Assembly (NCBI GenBank): GCA_035651755.1
Contig: DASRFA010000034.1
Span: forward strand, 1-61,613
Reading direction: 5' to 3'
DNA from: DASRFA01 sp035651755
Lineage (GTDB): Bacteria; Desulfobacterota; Binatia; UBA12015
DNA length: 61,613 bases
The position numbers and the translations under genes are program-made. Position 1 is the first letter of the stretch. Every line of letters starts with the position of its first letter. The notes beneath the pieces are model-generated. The model was not told where the DNA came from. It worked only from the letters and a program-made list of their open reading frames with translations, and made no database searches. This document shows positions 50,851-59,706 of the stretch, one piece after another.

Positions 50851-52959
50851 ATGCTCAGACGACGCCTCCCCCTGTTCGTTTCGGCTGCCGCGCTCCTCGT
50901 GTGCGCGAGCCGGGCGAACGCGCAGGTCGGTCTGCCTCTCGACGAGTACCTTTGCTACCAGGCGAAGGAGTCGAAGGTCCCGACCCAGAACAAGCTCAAG
51001 GACCTCGCGCCTCAGGTCCGCGTCAAGGACCAGTTCGACGCGACCTACCGGGATTACCTGGTCTCGAAGTTCGTCAACGTCTGCAATCCGGTGCAGACCG
51101 GCAAGGCTTGCCCGGGCCCGTCGCTGAACCCGACCGTCCACCTCGCGGAGTACGCCGTCAAGGACCTGAAGGCGGTGCCCAAGTTCGTGGCGCCGTCGTC
51201 GGTCTACAACCTCGCCGACTGCGTGGGAGCTCGGAACGGGGTGACCATCAGCAAGCCGAAGAGCCTCATGGTGCGGTCGAACAAGATCGACTACGGGCCC
51301 ATCGTCAAGTGCAAGGTCTCCGGCGATTGCTCGGGCGGCGACAGCTGCCAGAGCGGGCTCTGCCTACCGCCCAGCACGACGCCGCCGAGCGCGAACGCGA
51401 TGGCGACGAACACCGCCGACTACACCTGCTACTCGGTCAAGGGACCGAAGGGCCCGTTCGGCACCGTGGGCCCGGTGACCGACCAGTTCGGCTACTCCGA
51501 AACCTACCTGATGAACAAGATCACCAAGGTCTGCGCGCCGACGGAAAAGGTCAATCTACCGAGCGCGTCGATCCCCGACGGGAATCCGTTCCCCGGCCAC
51601 CTGATCTGCTACCAGGCGAAGTCGCAGAAGACGAACCTCACGAAGTTCGTCGCGCACGAGGTGGCGATCAACAACATGATCGCGCCGTCTTACCTCGATG
51701 CGAAGAAGGTGACGGACTACTGCCTCCCCGCGCTGAAGGCGATCCACCCGGCCTTCCCGACGTTCACCACCCCGACGACGCTCACCGCGACCACCTCGGA
51801 CATCGGCGGCGTCTGCGGGACGATCACGACGAACCTCGGCGGCGCCGAGGGCGTTCCGAACCGCCTCGATCCGGCGAGCGGAACGAACGCGAACGCCAGC
51901 TGCACGGGCAGCGGCGCTCCGTTGCCCTGCTGCGAGGGCGCGGGCACCGGCCACTGCGACGAGCGGACGTCGGTGATCTGCGGCGGCGTCGCGATCGGCG
52001 GCGGCGGTCCGAACACGACGCTGCCCGGACCCGAGCTCGCGCAAACCGCCGGTCAGAAGCGGCGCTTCACTCTCAGCTGCAGCAGCCCGATCGACACCGC
52101 CTGCACGGTGAGCGGCAATGCCGGCGACCTGCCGAACGGTGTGAACTGCACGACCACCGGCTGCGGCTTCCTGCCGCCGCTGGATACGACGACGCCGTTC
52201 AAGGTCTGCGGGCTCATCAAGCTCGCGGGGTCGATCACCGGAAGCTTGAACCTGGTGCAGGGAACGAACTCGCTCACGATCCCCGGGGCGGTCAACATCT
52301 ACGCCGCCACGAGCACGTCCTTCCCCGACACCGCCTGCCCGCGTTGCCGGACGACGACCGCGACGACCAGCCCGGAGGTGTTCCCGACGGGGCCGATCCC
52401 GGGCATCGGCGTCTGTGACTCCGATACGACGCCGGACGACGATGGGAACGCCACGAACGACGGGGAGGCCGGCGACGTCTGCTTCGTCTTCGGCACCGCG
52501 GGGCTGTCGACCGACTGCACGCCGGTTCCCGGCCTGCCGTTGCCGCCGATCCCGCTCACGCTGAACGCGAGCACAGCGGGCGGCAGCATCTCCGACCCGG
52601 TCGGCCACTTCTGCCCCGGGCAAGGTGGCAACTCCGACTGCGTCGCTTCCGGAAACCCGAACCCGTGCTGCACGGGCGCCGGGATGGGGAGCTGCACGAA
52701 CTTCAACGGCTGCTTCGGGAGCGCGAACGCGACCGGTCCGCGCTACGCGGATACGCCCGGGGTCTGCACGGGCGTCGCGGTGAGCGGCATCTCGTCCGGC
52801 ATTCTGATCACCGGGCAGCCGCCGGTCGACGGGACCATCGGCGGGCTGAGCTGCCTGCCGGCGGTGAGCGCCGGCGGCTTGAGCCCGCTCATCAACGGCA
52901 GCCTCGGCTTGCCGAGCCCGGTCGCCTTCACCGTGAACAACGGCGTCCAGGTGAACTGA
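50851..52959 (+). CDS. Large exported CYxV multi-module protein
   Basis: 702 residues from ATG 50851, preceded by ACGGAGGGA. Signal peptide ends near NAQVG. CYxV modules begin at residues ~31 (DEYLCYQAKE), ~189 (DYTCYSVKGPKG) and ~249 (GHLICYQAKS), each followed by a VKDQF/VTDQFG element and a later cysteine. A likely divergent unit is at ~98. After ~305 the sequence becomes a Thr/Gly/Cys-rich region. The last part is dense in cysteines (CTGSGAPLPCCEGAGTGHC, CCTGAGMGSC). Probably a surface-exposed scaffold or adhesin; function unknown. A perfect hairpin follows the stop. Confidence 0.75.
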   Translation: MLRRRLPLFVSAAALLVCASRANAQVGLPLDEYLCYQAKESKVPTQNKLKDLAPQVRVKDQFDATYRDYLVSKFVNVCNPVQTGKACPGPSLNPTVHLAEYAVKDLKAVPKFVAPSSVYNLADCVGARNGVTISKPKSLMVRSNKIDYGPIVKCKVSGDCSGGDSCQSGLCLPPSTTPPSANAMATNTADYTCYSVKGPKGPFGTVGPVTDQFGYSETYLMNKITKVCAPTEKVNLPSASIPDGNPFPGHLICYQAKSQKTNLTKFVAHEVAINNMIAPSYLDAKKVTDYCLPALKAIHPAFPTFTTPTTLTATTSDIGGVCGTITTNLGGAEGVPNRLDPASGTNANASCTGSGAPLPCCEGAGTGHCDERTSVICGGVAIGGGGPNTTLPGPELAQTAGQKRRFTLSCSSPIDTACTVSGNAGDLPNGVNCTTTGCGFLPPLDTTTPFKVCGLIKLAGSITGSLNLVQGTNSLTIPGAVNIYAATSTSFPDTACPRCRTTTATTSPEVFPTGPIPGIGVCDSDTTPDDDGNATNDGEAGDVCFVFGTAGLSTDCTPVPGLPLPPIPLTLNASTAGGSISDPVGHFCPGQGGNSDCVASGNPNPCCTGAGMGSCTNFNGCFGSANATGPRYADTPGVCTGVAVSGISSGILITGQPPVDGTIGGLSCLPAVSAGGLSPLINGSLGLPSPVAFTVNNGVQVN

Positions 52960-52971
52960 CCGAGGTTTCGA

Positions 52972-53013
52972 CGCGGCCGTCCCGTCGCCCGACCGGGCGA
53001 CGGGACGGCCGCG
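52972..53013. terminator. Bidirectional terminator, perfect 19-bp stem
   Basis: Arms CGCGGCCGTCCCGTCGCCC and its exact complement around a GACC loop. Lies between convergent stops at 52959 and 53036. The longest uninterrupted stem here apart from the one at 9378. Confidence 0.85.
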
Positions 53014-53035
53014 CGCGCCGCGCCGTTGCGCTCGC

Positions 53036-53962
53036 TCAGCCTTCCTTCGGGCGCGGCGGAGCGGGGTTCACCAGGTCGAGCCCGAGCGAGCGCGGGAACA
53101 CCTCCGCGATCTCCTCGGGCAACCAGCGGGTCCGCTTGGTGATCGTGCGGATCGGCGTCGGGTCGGAGACGCGCGCGATCGTGCCGCCGTTCACGAGGAA
53201 GACCTGGCCGTTCACGTCGGCGGCGGCGTCGGTCGCGAGGTAGGCGACCATCGGCGCGACGTCGTCCGCCTCGCCCATGCGTGCGGACGGGTTCGCGCGC
53301 GGCGTCGCGATGCCGCGGGACGCTTTCGCCTGCGCCGCGCTCGTCGGCACGGAGGCGACCATCCGCGTCTGCGCGATCGGCGAGATCGCGTTCACGGTGA
53401 TGCCGTACTTGCCGAGCTCGCGCGCCACGACGCGCGTCATGCCGGCGATGCCGTCCTTCGCCGCCGAGTAGTTCGCCTGGCCGGGATTCCCGTAGAGCCC
53501 CGACGTCGACGTGAAGGAGACGATGCGGCCGCTCTTCTGCTCGCGCATGATGGCGGCGGCGTGGCGCGTGCAGTTCCACGTGCCCTTGAGATGCGTCGCG
53601 ATGACCGCGTCCCACTCCGCCTCCGACATGTTGAAGATCATCCGGTCGCGGAGGATGCCGGCGACGTTCACGAGCGCGTCGAGGCGACCGAACTTCTCGA
53701 CCGCGGTCGCGACGATCCGGCCGGCCGACGCGAACTCCGACACGGAGTCGTGGCTCGCGGCGGCCTTGCCGCCGGCCGCGCGGATCTCGTCGACGACCTG
53801 ATCCGCCGCCTGCGCCTCGTTGCCGCTGCCGTCGACCGCACAGCCGAGGTCGTTCACGACGACCGACGCGCCTTCCGCCGCCATCAGGATCGCGATGCCG
53901 CGGCCGATGCCGCGGCCCGCGCCCGTCACGACGACGACCTTCCCTTCGAGATTGCGTGGCAT
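53036..53962 (-). CDS. Short-chain dehydrogenase (HSD17B4-like)
   Basis: 308 residues. NAD(P)-binding GAGRGIG (14-20), NVAGILRDRMIF (99-110), catalytic Ser near 154, Tyr165 and Lys169 (YSAAK). The long form with NDLG and RDRMIFNMS is typical of the 3-hydroxyacyl-CoA dehydrogenase subfamily of SDRs, used in beta-oxidation of fatty acids, steroids or aromatic acids. A tandem duplicate follows upstream with 10 bp between them, so the two are probably one operon. Confidence 0.9.
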   Translation of the reverse strand: MPRNLEGKVVVVTGAGRGIGRGIAILMAAEGASVVVNDLGCAVDGSGNEAQAADQVVDEIRAAGGKAAASHDSVSEFASAGRIVATAVEKFGRLDALVNVAGILRDRMIFNMSEAEWDAVIATHLKGTWNCTRHAAAIMREQKSGRIVSFTSTSGLYGNPGQANYSAAKDGIAGMTRVVARELGKYGITVNAISPIAQTRMVASVPTSAAQAKASRGIATPRANPSARMGEADDVAPMVAYLATDAAADVNGQVFLVNGGTIARVSDPTPIRTITKRTRWLPEEIAEVFPRSLGLDLVNPAPPRPKEG

Positions 53963-53972
53963 GGGCCGGCTC

Positions 53973-54896
53973 CTAGGCGCGCGGCGGCGCGGGGTTGGAC
54001 ACGCCGAGCATCAGCGTCTCGGGGACCGTTTCGATCAGCTCGTCCACCGTCCAGCGCACGGGCTTGAAGATCGTCGCGACCGGGCGCGGGTAGGAGACCA
54101 GCGCGTACGACGGCCCGGTGCAGAGGAAGATCTGCCCGTTCACGTTCGCGGCGAGGTCGCTCGCGAGGAAGACGGCCATCGGCGCGACGTCGTCCGGCGA
54201 CAGGTTCTCGATGGACGCGACCCCGCGCTCCTCGCGCACGATGCCCTGCGCCTTCCGCACCTCGCGCGCCTTGAAGTAGGCGTCGGTGAGAGTCATGCGG
54301 GTGCCGGCGACCGGCGAGATCGCGTTGGCGGTGATGCCGTACTTCCCGAGGTCGCGCGCGATCGTCTTGGTGAAGCCGGCGATCGCGCTCTTGGCCGAGC
54401 CGTAGTTCGACTGGCCGGGGTTGCCGAAGAGGCCGGAGCCGGACGTGAACGTGATGATGCGTCCCGAGCCCCGCTCGCGCATCGGCCCGACGGCGGCGCG
54501 GACGCACGCGAACGTGCCCTTCAGGTGCGTCGCGATCACCGAGTCGAACTCATCCTCGCTCATGTTGAAGATCATCCGGTCGCGGAGGATTCCCGCGCAG
54601 GTGACGAGGACGTCGATCCTGCCCCAGCGCTCGATCGCGCCGTTCACGATGCGAGCTCCGCCTTCCATCGTCGCGACCGTGTCGGCGACCGCGATCGCCT
54701 CGCCTCCCGCACGCGCGATCTCCGCGACCACCTCGTTGGCGGGCTCGCTCGACGGCTCGCTGCCGTCGCCCTTCACGCCGAAGTCGTTCACCACGACCTT
54801 CGCGCCGTGCTCCGCCATGAGGAGCGCGATGCCGCGGCCGATCCCGCGTCCGGCGCCCGTCACGACCGCGACGCGTCCTTCCAGCATCTTTCCCAC
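53973..54896 (-). CDS. Short-chain dehydrogenase (HSD17B4-like), tandem paralogue
   Basis: 307 residues. Same layout as the neighbour: GAGRGIG (14-20), CAGILRDRMIFNMS, Tyr165 and Lys169 (YGSAK). About half the residues differ, so the pair has probably specialised. The C-terminal ~40 residues (FKPVRWTVDELIETVPETLM) parallel those of the partner. Likely two hydroxyacyl-CoA dehydrogenases of one degradation pathway. Divergent from the CsgG-like lipoprotein gene. Confidence 0.9.
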   Translation of the reverse strand: MGKMLEGRVAVVTGAGRGIGRGIALLMAEHGAKVVVNDFGVKGDGSEPSSEPANEVVAEIARAGGEAIAVADTVATMEGGARIVNGAIERWGRIDVLVTCAGILRDRMIFNMSEDEFDSVIATHLKGTFACVRAAVGPMRERGSGRIITFTSGSGLFGNPGQSNYGSAKSAIAGFTKTIARDLGKYGITANAISPVAGTRMTLTDAYFKAREVRKAQGIVREERGVASIENLSPDDVAPMAVFLASDLAANVNGQIFLCTGPSYALVSYPRPVATIFKPVRWTVDELIETVPETLMLGVSNPAPPRA

Positions 54897-55042
54897 GGAC
54901 CTCTCCTGTTTTGCCCGAGAAGCCGAAAACTTACGGGCTCGCCTCGCGGCACGTCAACCGCGCTCGCCTTGGACTGTGGCGCGGACGGCCGATAGTACTC
55001 CCCGGGGCCCGCGCTCCGCGCGGCGCGACGTGGGGGGGCACG

Positions 55043-55951
55043 ATGAGAGCAATGGGACGCATCGCGGCAGCGGTCGCGTGTGGCGTGGCGGCTTCGGCGT
55101 GCGCGCCGGCGACCGTGAACAAGGCTTCGGTGCGCGCGACCGACCAGGCGCCCGAGTCGACGCAGGTCGAGGTCGTCCGGGTTCCGTACGACCCGAACTA
55201 TCCGTACTACGTCGTCACGGTGGAGCCGCTTCGGGTCGGGGTCGAATCGTCGTACGCGCCCCCTCCGCCGACCCCCGGCGTCACCCGCTACGGCTGGGGC
55301 TCGTGGGGCTGGGGCCTCCTCCCGACGGGACCGCAGGCCGAGGCGTACCAGGGATCCCCGCAGACGATCGCCGCGAACGTCGGCGACGCGGTCGCCGCGC
55401 AGCTCGAGACCGCGCTCACGAACGCGGGCAACATCCGCGTGATCGACTACGATTTCTACCAGCAGAACAACCGCAATCCCGCGAAGCTCGTGAACAAGAA
55501 GTCGAACGAGGTCGGGCCGTTCGTGATCCGCGGCACGATCACCGAGTTCAACGAGGTCGCGGAGGCGACGGGCTCGTCCTCGGGCGGCTCGCTCGGCGCG
55601 CTCGGCGCCGCGCTCGCGATCGGCGGCGCCATCGCCGGCAACAACCCCGCGACGTACACCGGAGTCGGCGTCGCCGCCGCCAACCCGACCTACCAGAACA
55701 CCGAGGCGCGCCGGACGGGTTCGGTCGCGATGGACCTGAAGGTCGTGCAGCCGACCGACGGCCGCATCGTCGGGAGCGTCATGGCGAACGGCTCGTTCAC
55801 GAGCGAGTCGGCGGCGAACGGGTTCTCGCTCTTCGGGTTCGGGAAGGCGAGCAACGCTTACGCCGCGAGCGCGCTCGGGCAGGCGCAGCGCGCCGCGATG
55901 AACTCGGCGACGACGCAGATCGTGCAGCGCCTCCAGACCGCCGTGCCGTGA
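55043..55951 (+). CDS. CsgG/HfaB-type lipoprotein
   Basis: 302 residues from ATG 55043. Lipobox ASAC at Cys20 marks an outer-membrane lipoprotein. The stretch VGDAVAAQLETALTNAGN, VIRGTITEFNEVAE and VAMDLKVVQPTDGRIVGSV resemble CsgG/FlgO-type pores. An Ala/Gly-rich hydrophobic segment (GALGAALAIGGAIAG) sits where the CsgG transmembrane hairpin lies. CsgG exports curli subunits; no curli genes are seen nearby, so it may serve another exported protein. Confidence 0.7.
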   Translation: MRAMGRIAAAVACGVAASACAPATVNKASVRATDQAPESTQVEVVRVPYDPNYPYYVVTVEPLRVGVESSYAPPPPTPGVTRYGWGSWGWGLLPTGPQAEAYQGSPQTIAANVGDAVAAQLETALTNAGNIRVIDYDFYQQNNRNPAKLVNKKSNEVGPFVIRGTITEFNEVAEATGSSSGGSLGALGAALAIGGAIAGNNPATYTGVGVAAANPTYQNTEARRTGSVAMDLKVVQPTDGRIVGSVMANGSFTSESAANGFSLFGFGKASNAYAASALGQAQRAAMNSATTQIVQRLQTAVP

Positions 55952-56025
55952 CGCGAGGCCGACGACCGCGAAGCGTGCGCCCGCCCGTGACGCGGACACG
56001 CAACCTGGGATAGGGTCACGGCGAG

Positions 56026-56928
56026 ATGCAGAAGGCGCTCGGCATCCTGGGCGGGCTCGTGCTGGCGGCGCTCGTCGTCGTCCCGCTGGTGCTCCACTTC
56101 GGGCAGAGATCGCACGATCGCCTCCCCCGCGACGCGATGATCCCGGGCGCGGAGGGAAAGCCCCCCGAAGCGATCCCTCCGGGCGCCGCCTACGCGACCG
56201 CCGCGGCCGAGATCATCGAGCACGAGCTCCAGGCGACGACCGGCTGGCGCCCGAACGACATCTTCCTCTGGGGCCCCGGCCTCTGGGCGGACAACAACTC
56301 GAATCGCCAGCTCGGCATCCTGCAGGCGCTGCGCGAGACGATCCGCGTCTTCAAGGACCACCTGACGAAGGTCTCGAGCGACGTCTACGACCAGAACCTG
56401 GTCGCCGCCGACAACGACCTGCGGAACGACCCGCGCAAGTGGGCATTTCCCTCCGCCGAGAGCCGCTACGAGTCGGCGGCGCGCGGCCTCCGCAACTACG
56501 CCGCCGGCCTCTTCGACGTCCCGCAGACGTCGCGCCCCATCAATACCCGGAACGTCGAGCTCATCCGGCTGATCCAGAGCTGGACCGATCTCCTCGGCGA
56601 CGCCCACGCCGAGCTCTACAAGAGCCAGATCGACTGGTTCGCGATCGACGACGCGTTCTACCGCGCGCAGGGCTACTGCCACGTGATCGCGCACATGATC
56701 CCGGCGGTGGAGCAGGAGTACCACCGCGAGCTCGACAGCCGTCCGGTCCTGAAGACGCTCTTCGGCGAGGCCGAGGATCCGCTCGAGCGCTGCGCCCGCC
56801 TGAAGCCGCTCGTCGTCTTCAACGGCGGCGACACCGGCTTCATCGCCAACCACCGCCGCAACATGGACGTCTACGTCAACGAGGGCCGGCAGAAGCTCTA
56901 CTCGATCCGCGAGGAGCTCGAGAAGTGA
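56026..56928 (+). CDS. DUF2333 family protein
   Basis: 300 residues. A single N-terminal transmembrane segment (ILGGLVLAALVVVPLVL) is followed by a periplasmic helical domain with GWRPNDIFLWGPGLWADNN and DRLPRDAMIPG, FDVPQTSRPINTRN. These match DUF2333, found in Gram-negatives. Function unknown; probably envelope related. It begins 74 bp after the CsgG-like gene. Confidence 0.85.
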   Translation: MQKALGILGGLVLAALVVVPLVLHFGQRSHDRLPRDAMIPGAEGKPPEAIPPGAAYATAAAEIIEHELQATTGWRPNDIFLWGPGLWADNNSNRQLGILQALRETIRVFKDHLTKVSSDVYDQNLVAADNDLRNDPRKWAFPSAESRYESAARGLRNYAAGLFDVPQTSRPINTRNVELIRLIQSWTDLLGDAHAELYKSQIDWFAIDDAFYRAQGYCHVIAHMIPAVEQEYHRELDSRPVLKTLFGEAEDPLERCARLKPLVVFNGGDTGFIANHRRNMDVYVNEGRQKLYSIREELEK

Positions 56929-56947
56929 GGGCGTCGATGTCCTCCGG

Positions 56948-57379
56948 TCAACGTCCGATCGCGAACGTCAACAGGCCGATGAGCGCGACCGCGAAGTACG
57001 ATGCGACCACCGCCGCGCCCGCGTAGTCCTTCGCCAGGCGCTGACCGAACAGCAGCGCGAGGAGCGCGAACGTCGCGAAGCGGATCCCCCAGCGCGCGAG
57101 GAAGCCGCCCGCCGCGAAGCTCAACGTGACGATGGCGAGCCCGCACAGGACGCCGGTGATGAGCTCGACCAGCGCGAGCGTCCAGAAGAGCGGCACGATC
57201 GCTTCCTCGCCGATCGGGGCGTTCTTGAAGTGATCGCGCAGGTACGCGAGGTTCCCGTCCGGGTCGAGGAGCTTGTCGAGGCTCGACTGTAGAAAGACGA
57301 TCGCGAAGAACGCGATCACCGCGAAGCGCGCGAAGACGAAGAATCCGCGACTCGCGACCAGGCTACCGACCATCTCCAT
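56948..57379 (-). CDS. DoxX-like membrane protein
   Basis: 143 residues from ATG 57379 with GGAG eight bases upstream. Four hydrophobic segments; FARFAVIAFFAIVFLQSSLD and DGNLAYLRDHFKN fit DoxX-type proteins. Members often act in redox or thiosulfate pathways, but this one shows no cysteine site. Ends convergently with DUF2333 by 19 bp. Confidence 0.7.
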   Translation of the reverse strand: MEMVGSLVASRGFFVFARFAVIAFFAIVFLQSSLDKLLDPDGNLAYLRDHFKNAPIGEEAIVPLFWTLALVELITGVLCGLAIVTLSFAAGGFLARWGIRFATFALLALLFGQRLAKDYAGAAVVASYFAVALIGLLTFAIGR

Positions 57380-57454
57380 CGCGCACACTCCTGTTCGGCC
57401 GGCTTCTATGGTCGCGTCCGATGGACGTCAAGCGCCGCGCACGGAAGCGAAGCG

Positions 57455-58828
57455 CTATGGCACGTACGCGACGATGTCCGCGGGGAAAGTCCCGTCGATC
57501 GGCTGCGTGCTCGAGAAGGGGCGCTCCGGCAGCGACCCGTCGGGCTGCACCGCGTACGCGTCGACGCGGTTCGCGCCGCCGAGCGACACGAGAACGGTCC
57601 GCTGCGTCTCGCCGCCGGGCGGCGTCACCTCGAACCACGCGAGGCCGGTGGGGTAGGTCGCCGTGTCGGCGAACGTCGAGCCCTGCGTCGTGAACAGGAT
57701 GTTGCCGTCGCTCGCGAGCTCGTAGAAGTCGATCTGCCCGTTGTTGAACGCGGCGCCGTAGATGTGCGTCGCGCACGGGTCGGTGAGGATCGCGTTGTAG
57801 AAGCCGCGCGTGTTGGACTCGCTGCTCGGGTTCTCGGGGAGGTCGCCGCCGGCGTAGGGCGTGTTCGACGGATCGGGCGCGGGCGCCGGGGTCGAGACCG
57901 GCCAGGCGGCGATCCGGTTCTGGCGCTGCGCGACCGCATAGATGAACGTCGGGACGAGGCCCGGAGTCGGCGACGGGCAGGCCGGGAAGCCGACCGCCAT
58001 CATGCGCGAGGGCCCGAACGCGCGGATCACCGTGGGGCTCGGCGACGGCGTCGGCGTGACCGGCGGAGGCGTCGGCGAGGGAGTCGGGGTCGGCACGCCG
58101 ACCGGCGTCGGCGACACCGGCGGCTGGGGAAGGTCGCCGTTCTCGTCGAGCACGTAGCGCAGCATGTTCCCGGCGGAGACGTCGGCGATGTAGACGAAGC
58201 CGATGCCGGTCAGCGCGACGGAGCTCACGAAGCGAAGCGACGTCACGTCCTGCTGCTGCGACGACGGGCTCGCGGGCAGCTCCCCGTCGGGGCCGAGCAT
58301 GTACGCGGCGAGGCGCGTCTGGACGTTCAGGTTCTCGCCGTTCCCCGCCTCGGAGACGTAGAGGACGTAGTCGCCGGCGGCGTTCACCGCGATCGTCATG
58401 TCGAACGGGTTCGCGCCCGGATTCGGATCGGTCGCGCACGGCGGCGCGAGCCCGGTGCCTTCCGGGCAAAGCGAGACGAGCTGCCCGCCGGTGATGTCGA
58501 ACGCGAAGATCTGGTTCGCGCCGGCGGCGTAGAGGACCGGGAGCACCGGGTGCTTCAGCAGCCGGCGCGGGTTCACGACGGAGATGCTGGCGAAGGGCGC
58601 CGCCGGCAGGAGCCCGTCGGATCCGACCTGGTACGCGCTCACGCGGCCGCCCGACGTCCCGAGGACCGGATCCGTCGCCTCGGCGACGTAGAAGAAGGCC
58701 TGCGCGCTGCCGGGCGAAGCAGTCGGAGCGGGTGGAATGGTCTTGCTCTGACCGCTCGGGCATGCGGCGAGCAGAACGACGCCGGCCGCGGCGAGAAGCC
58801 CGGCGCCGGCTCGCGAAAGAACGCTCAT
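57455..58828 (-). CDS. Beta-propeller lipoprotein (lactonase-like)
   Basis: 457 residues from ATG 58828. Lipobox LAAC with Cys23 (residues 20-23). Repeated blades with FFYVAEATDP, RLLKHPVLPVLYAAG, YVLYVSEAGN, FVYIADVSAGNML and the final VLVSLGGANRVDAYAVQPDG suggest a seven-bladed propeller of the lactonase kind. A Thr/Pro linker (VPTPTPSPTPPPVTPTPSPS) interrupts the middle blades. No catalytic metal site can be identified. Likely periplasmic or surface-anchored. Confidence 0.75.
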   Translation of the reverse strand: MSVLSRAGAGLLAAAGVVLLAACPSGQSKTIPPAPTASPGSAQAFFYVAEATDPVLGTSGGRVSAYQVGSDGLLPAAPFASISVVNPRRLLKHPVLPVLYAAGANQIFAFDITGGQLVSLCPEGTGLAPPCATDPNPGANPFDMTIAVNAAGDYVLYVSEAGNGENLNVQTRLAAYMLGPDGELPASPSSQQQDVTSLRFVSSVALTGIGFVYIADVSAGNMLRYVLDENGDLPQPPVSPTPVGVPTPTPSPTPPPVTPTPSPSPTVIRAFGPSRMMAVGFPACPSPTPGLVPTFIYAVAQRQNRIAAWPVSTPAPAPDPSNTPYAGGDLPENPSSESNTRGFYNAILTDPCATHIYGAAFNNGQIDFYELASDGNILFTTQGSTFADTATYPTGLAWFEVTPPGGETQRTVLVSLGGANRVDAYAVQPDGSLPERPFSSTQPIDGTFPADIVAYVP

Positions 58829-58923
58829 CGTCGCGGCGGTATATCGGAGGGGTCCGAAGCTGTCGAGGCGATCCGGCGCCACGTCGCGATCGTCAAGCAA
58901 AGCACGGTCCGTGCGCTTCCGCG

Positions 58924-59706
58924 TCAGGCGCGATCGGAGACGAGGCGCGCGACCTCGAGGAGCGAGCCGACGCGTGCCGCTCCGCGGGGCGGCGCCTCGT
59001 CCGCGACGTCGCCCGCGCCGCGCACGATCCAAGCGGCGTTCCAGCCGGCGGCCTGCGCGCCGCGCACGTCGTCGTGCAGCGAGTCGCCGACGTGGAGGAG
59101 ACGGTCGGGTGGCGTGCCGCCGAGCGCGCGCGCCGCCGCGTCGAAGGCGGCGCGCGCGGGCTTCGCGGCGCGCGCCTCGCTCGACACCACGACGGCGCGG
59201 ACGTAGCGCGCGATCCCGAGGTCGCGCATCAGCGGGTGCAGTCGCGCGTCGAAGTTCGAGAGGATGCCGATCGCGACGCCGCGCGCCCGGAGCTCCGCGA
59301 GGGCGGGCTCGGCGTCGGGATGGACGAGCCAGGCGCTGGCGGTCGCGTAGTGCGCGAAGAGGTCGTCGAAGAGCCGCTCGAACGCCGGCTCGGTCTCGTC
59401 GGTCGACCCGTTCGACGCGAGCGCGTGCGCGAGCGCGCGGGCGACGACGGCGCGCCACCAGGCGCGCTCGAATGCGGACACCTCGTCCGCCGAAGCGGCC
59501 GCGGGCGCGGCGAGCGCCGGCGCAGACGCAAACGCGGCGGCGAACCCGGCGGCCATCGCGTCGCTCGTGACCGGGAAGCCGAGCGCGCGCGCGTGCCGCG
59601 CGTACGTGTCGCCGACCGGCTCGCGCACGTCGATCAGCGTCCCGCCGGCGTCGAAGCTGACCGCGACGATCGCACCGGGCACGGCGGTGCTGTACCAGTC
59701 TCCCAT
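58924..59706 (-). CDS. HAD-family hydrolase
   Basis: 260 residues from ATG 59706; GTG 59682 (PGAIVAVSFDAGGTL) is an alternative. Motif I FDAGGTL (nucleophile Asp19), motif II ILSNFD, motif III Lys in AKPARAAFDAAARALG, motif IV LHVGDSLHDDVRGA. All four HAD motifs are present and the cap is helical. A phosphatase or dehalogenase of small molecules; the substrate is unknown. If ATG 59706 is used, its start overlaps the divergent trmJ start by two bases. Confidence 0.85.
   Translation of the reverse strand: MGDWYSTAVPGAIVAVSFDAGGTLIDVREPVGDTYARHARALGFPVTSDAMAAGFAAAFASAPALAAPAAASADEVSAFERAWWRAVVARALAHALASNGSTDETEPAFERLFDDLFAHYATASAWLVHPDAEPALAELRARGVAIGILSNFDARLHPLMRDLGIARYVRAVVVSSEARAAKPARAAFDAAARALGGTPPDRLLHVGDSLHDDVRGAQAAGWNAAWIVRGAGDVADEAPPRGAARVGSLLEVARLVSDRA

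Noticed and set aside
58000..58120. GGCGTCGG-type repeats as a tandem repeat locus
   Set aside because: They encode the TPTPSPTP linker inside the propeller lipoprotein.
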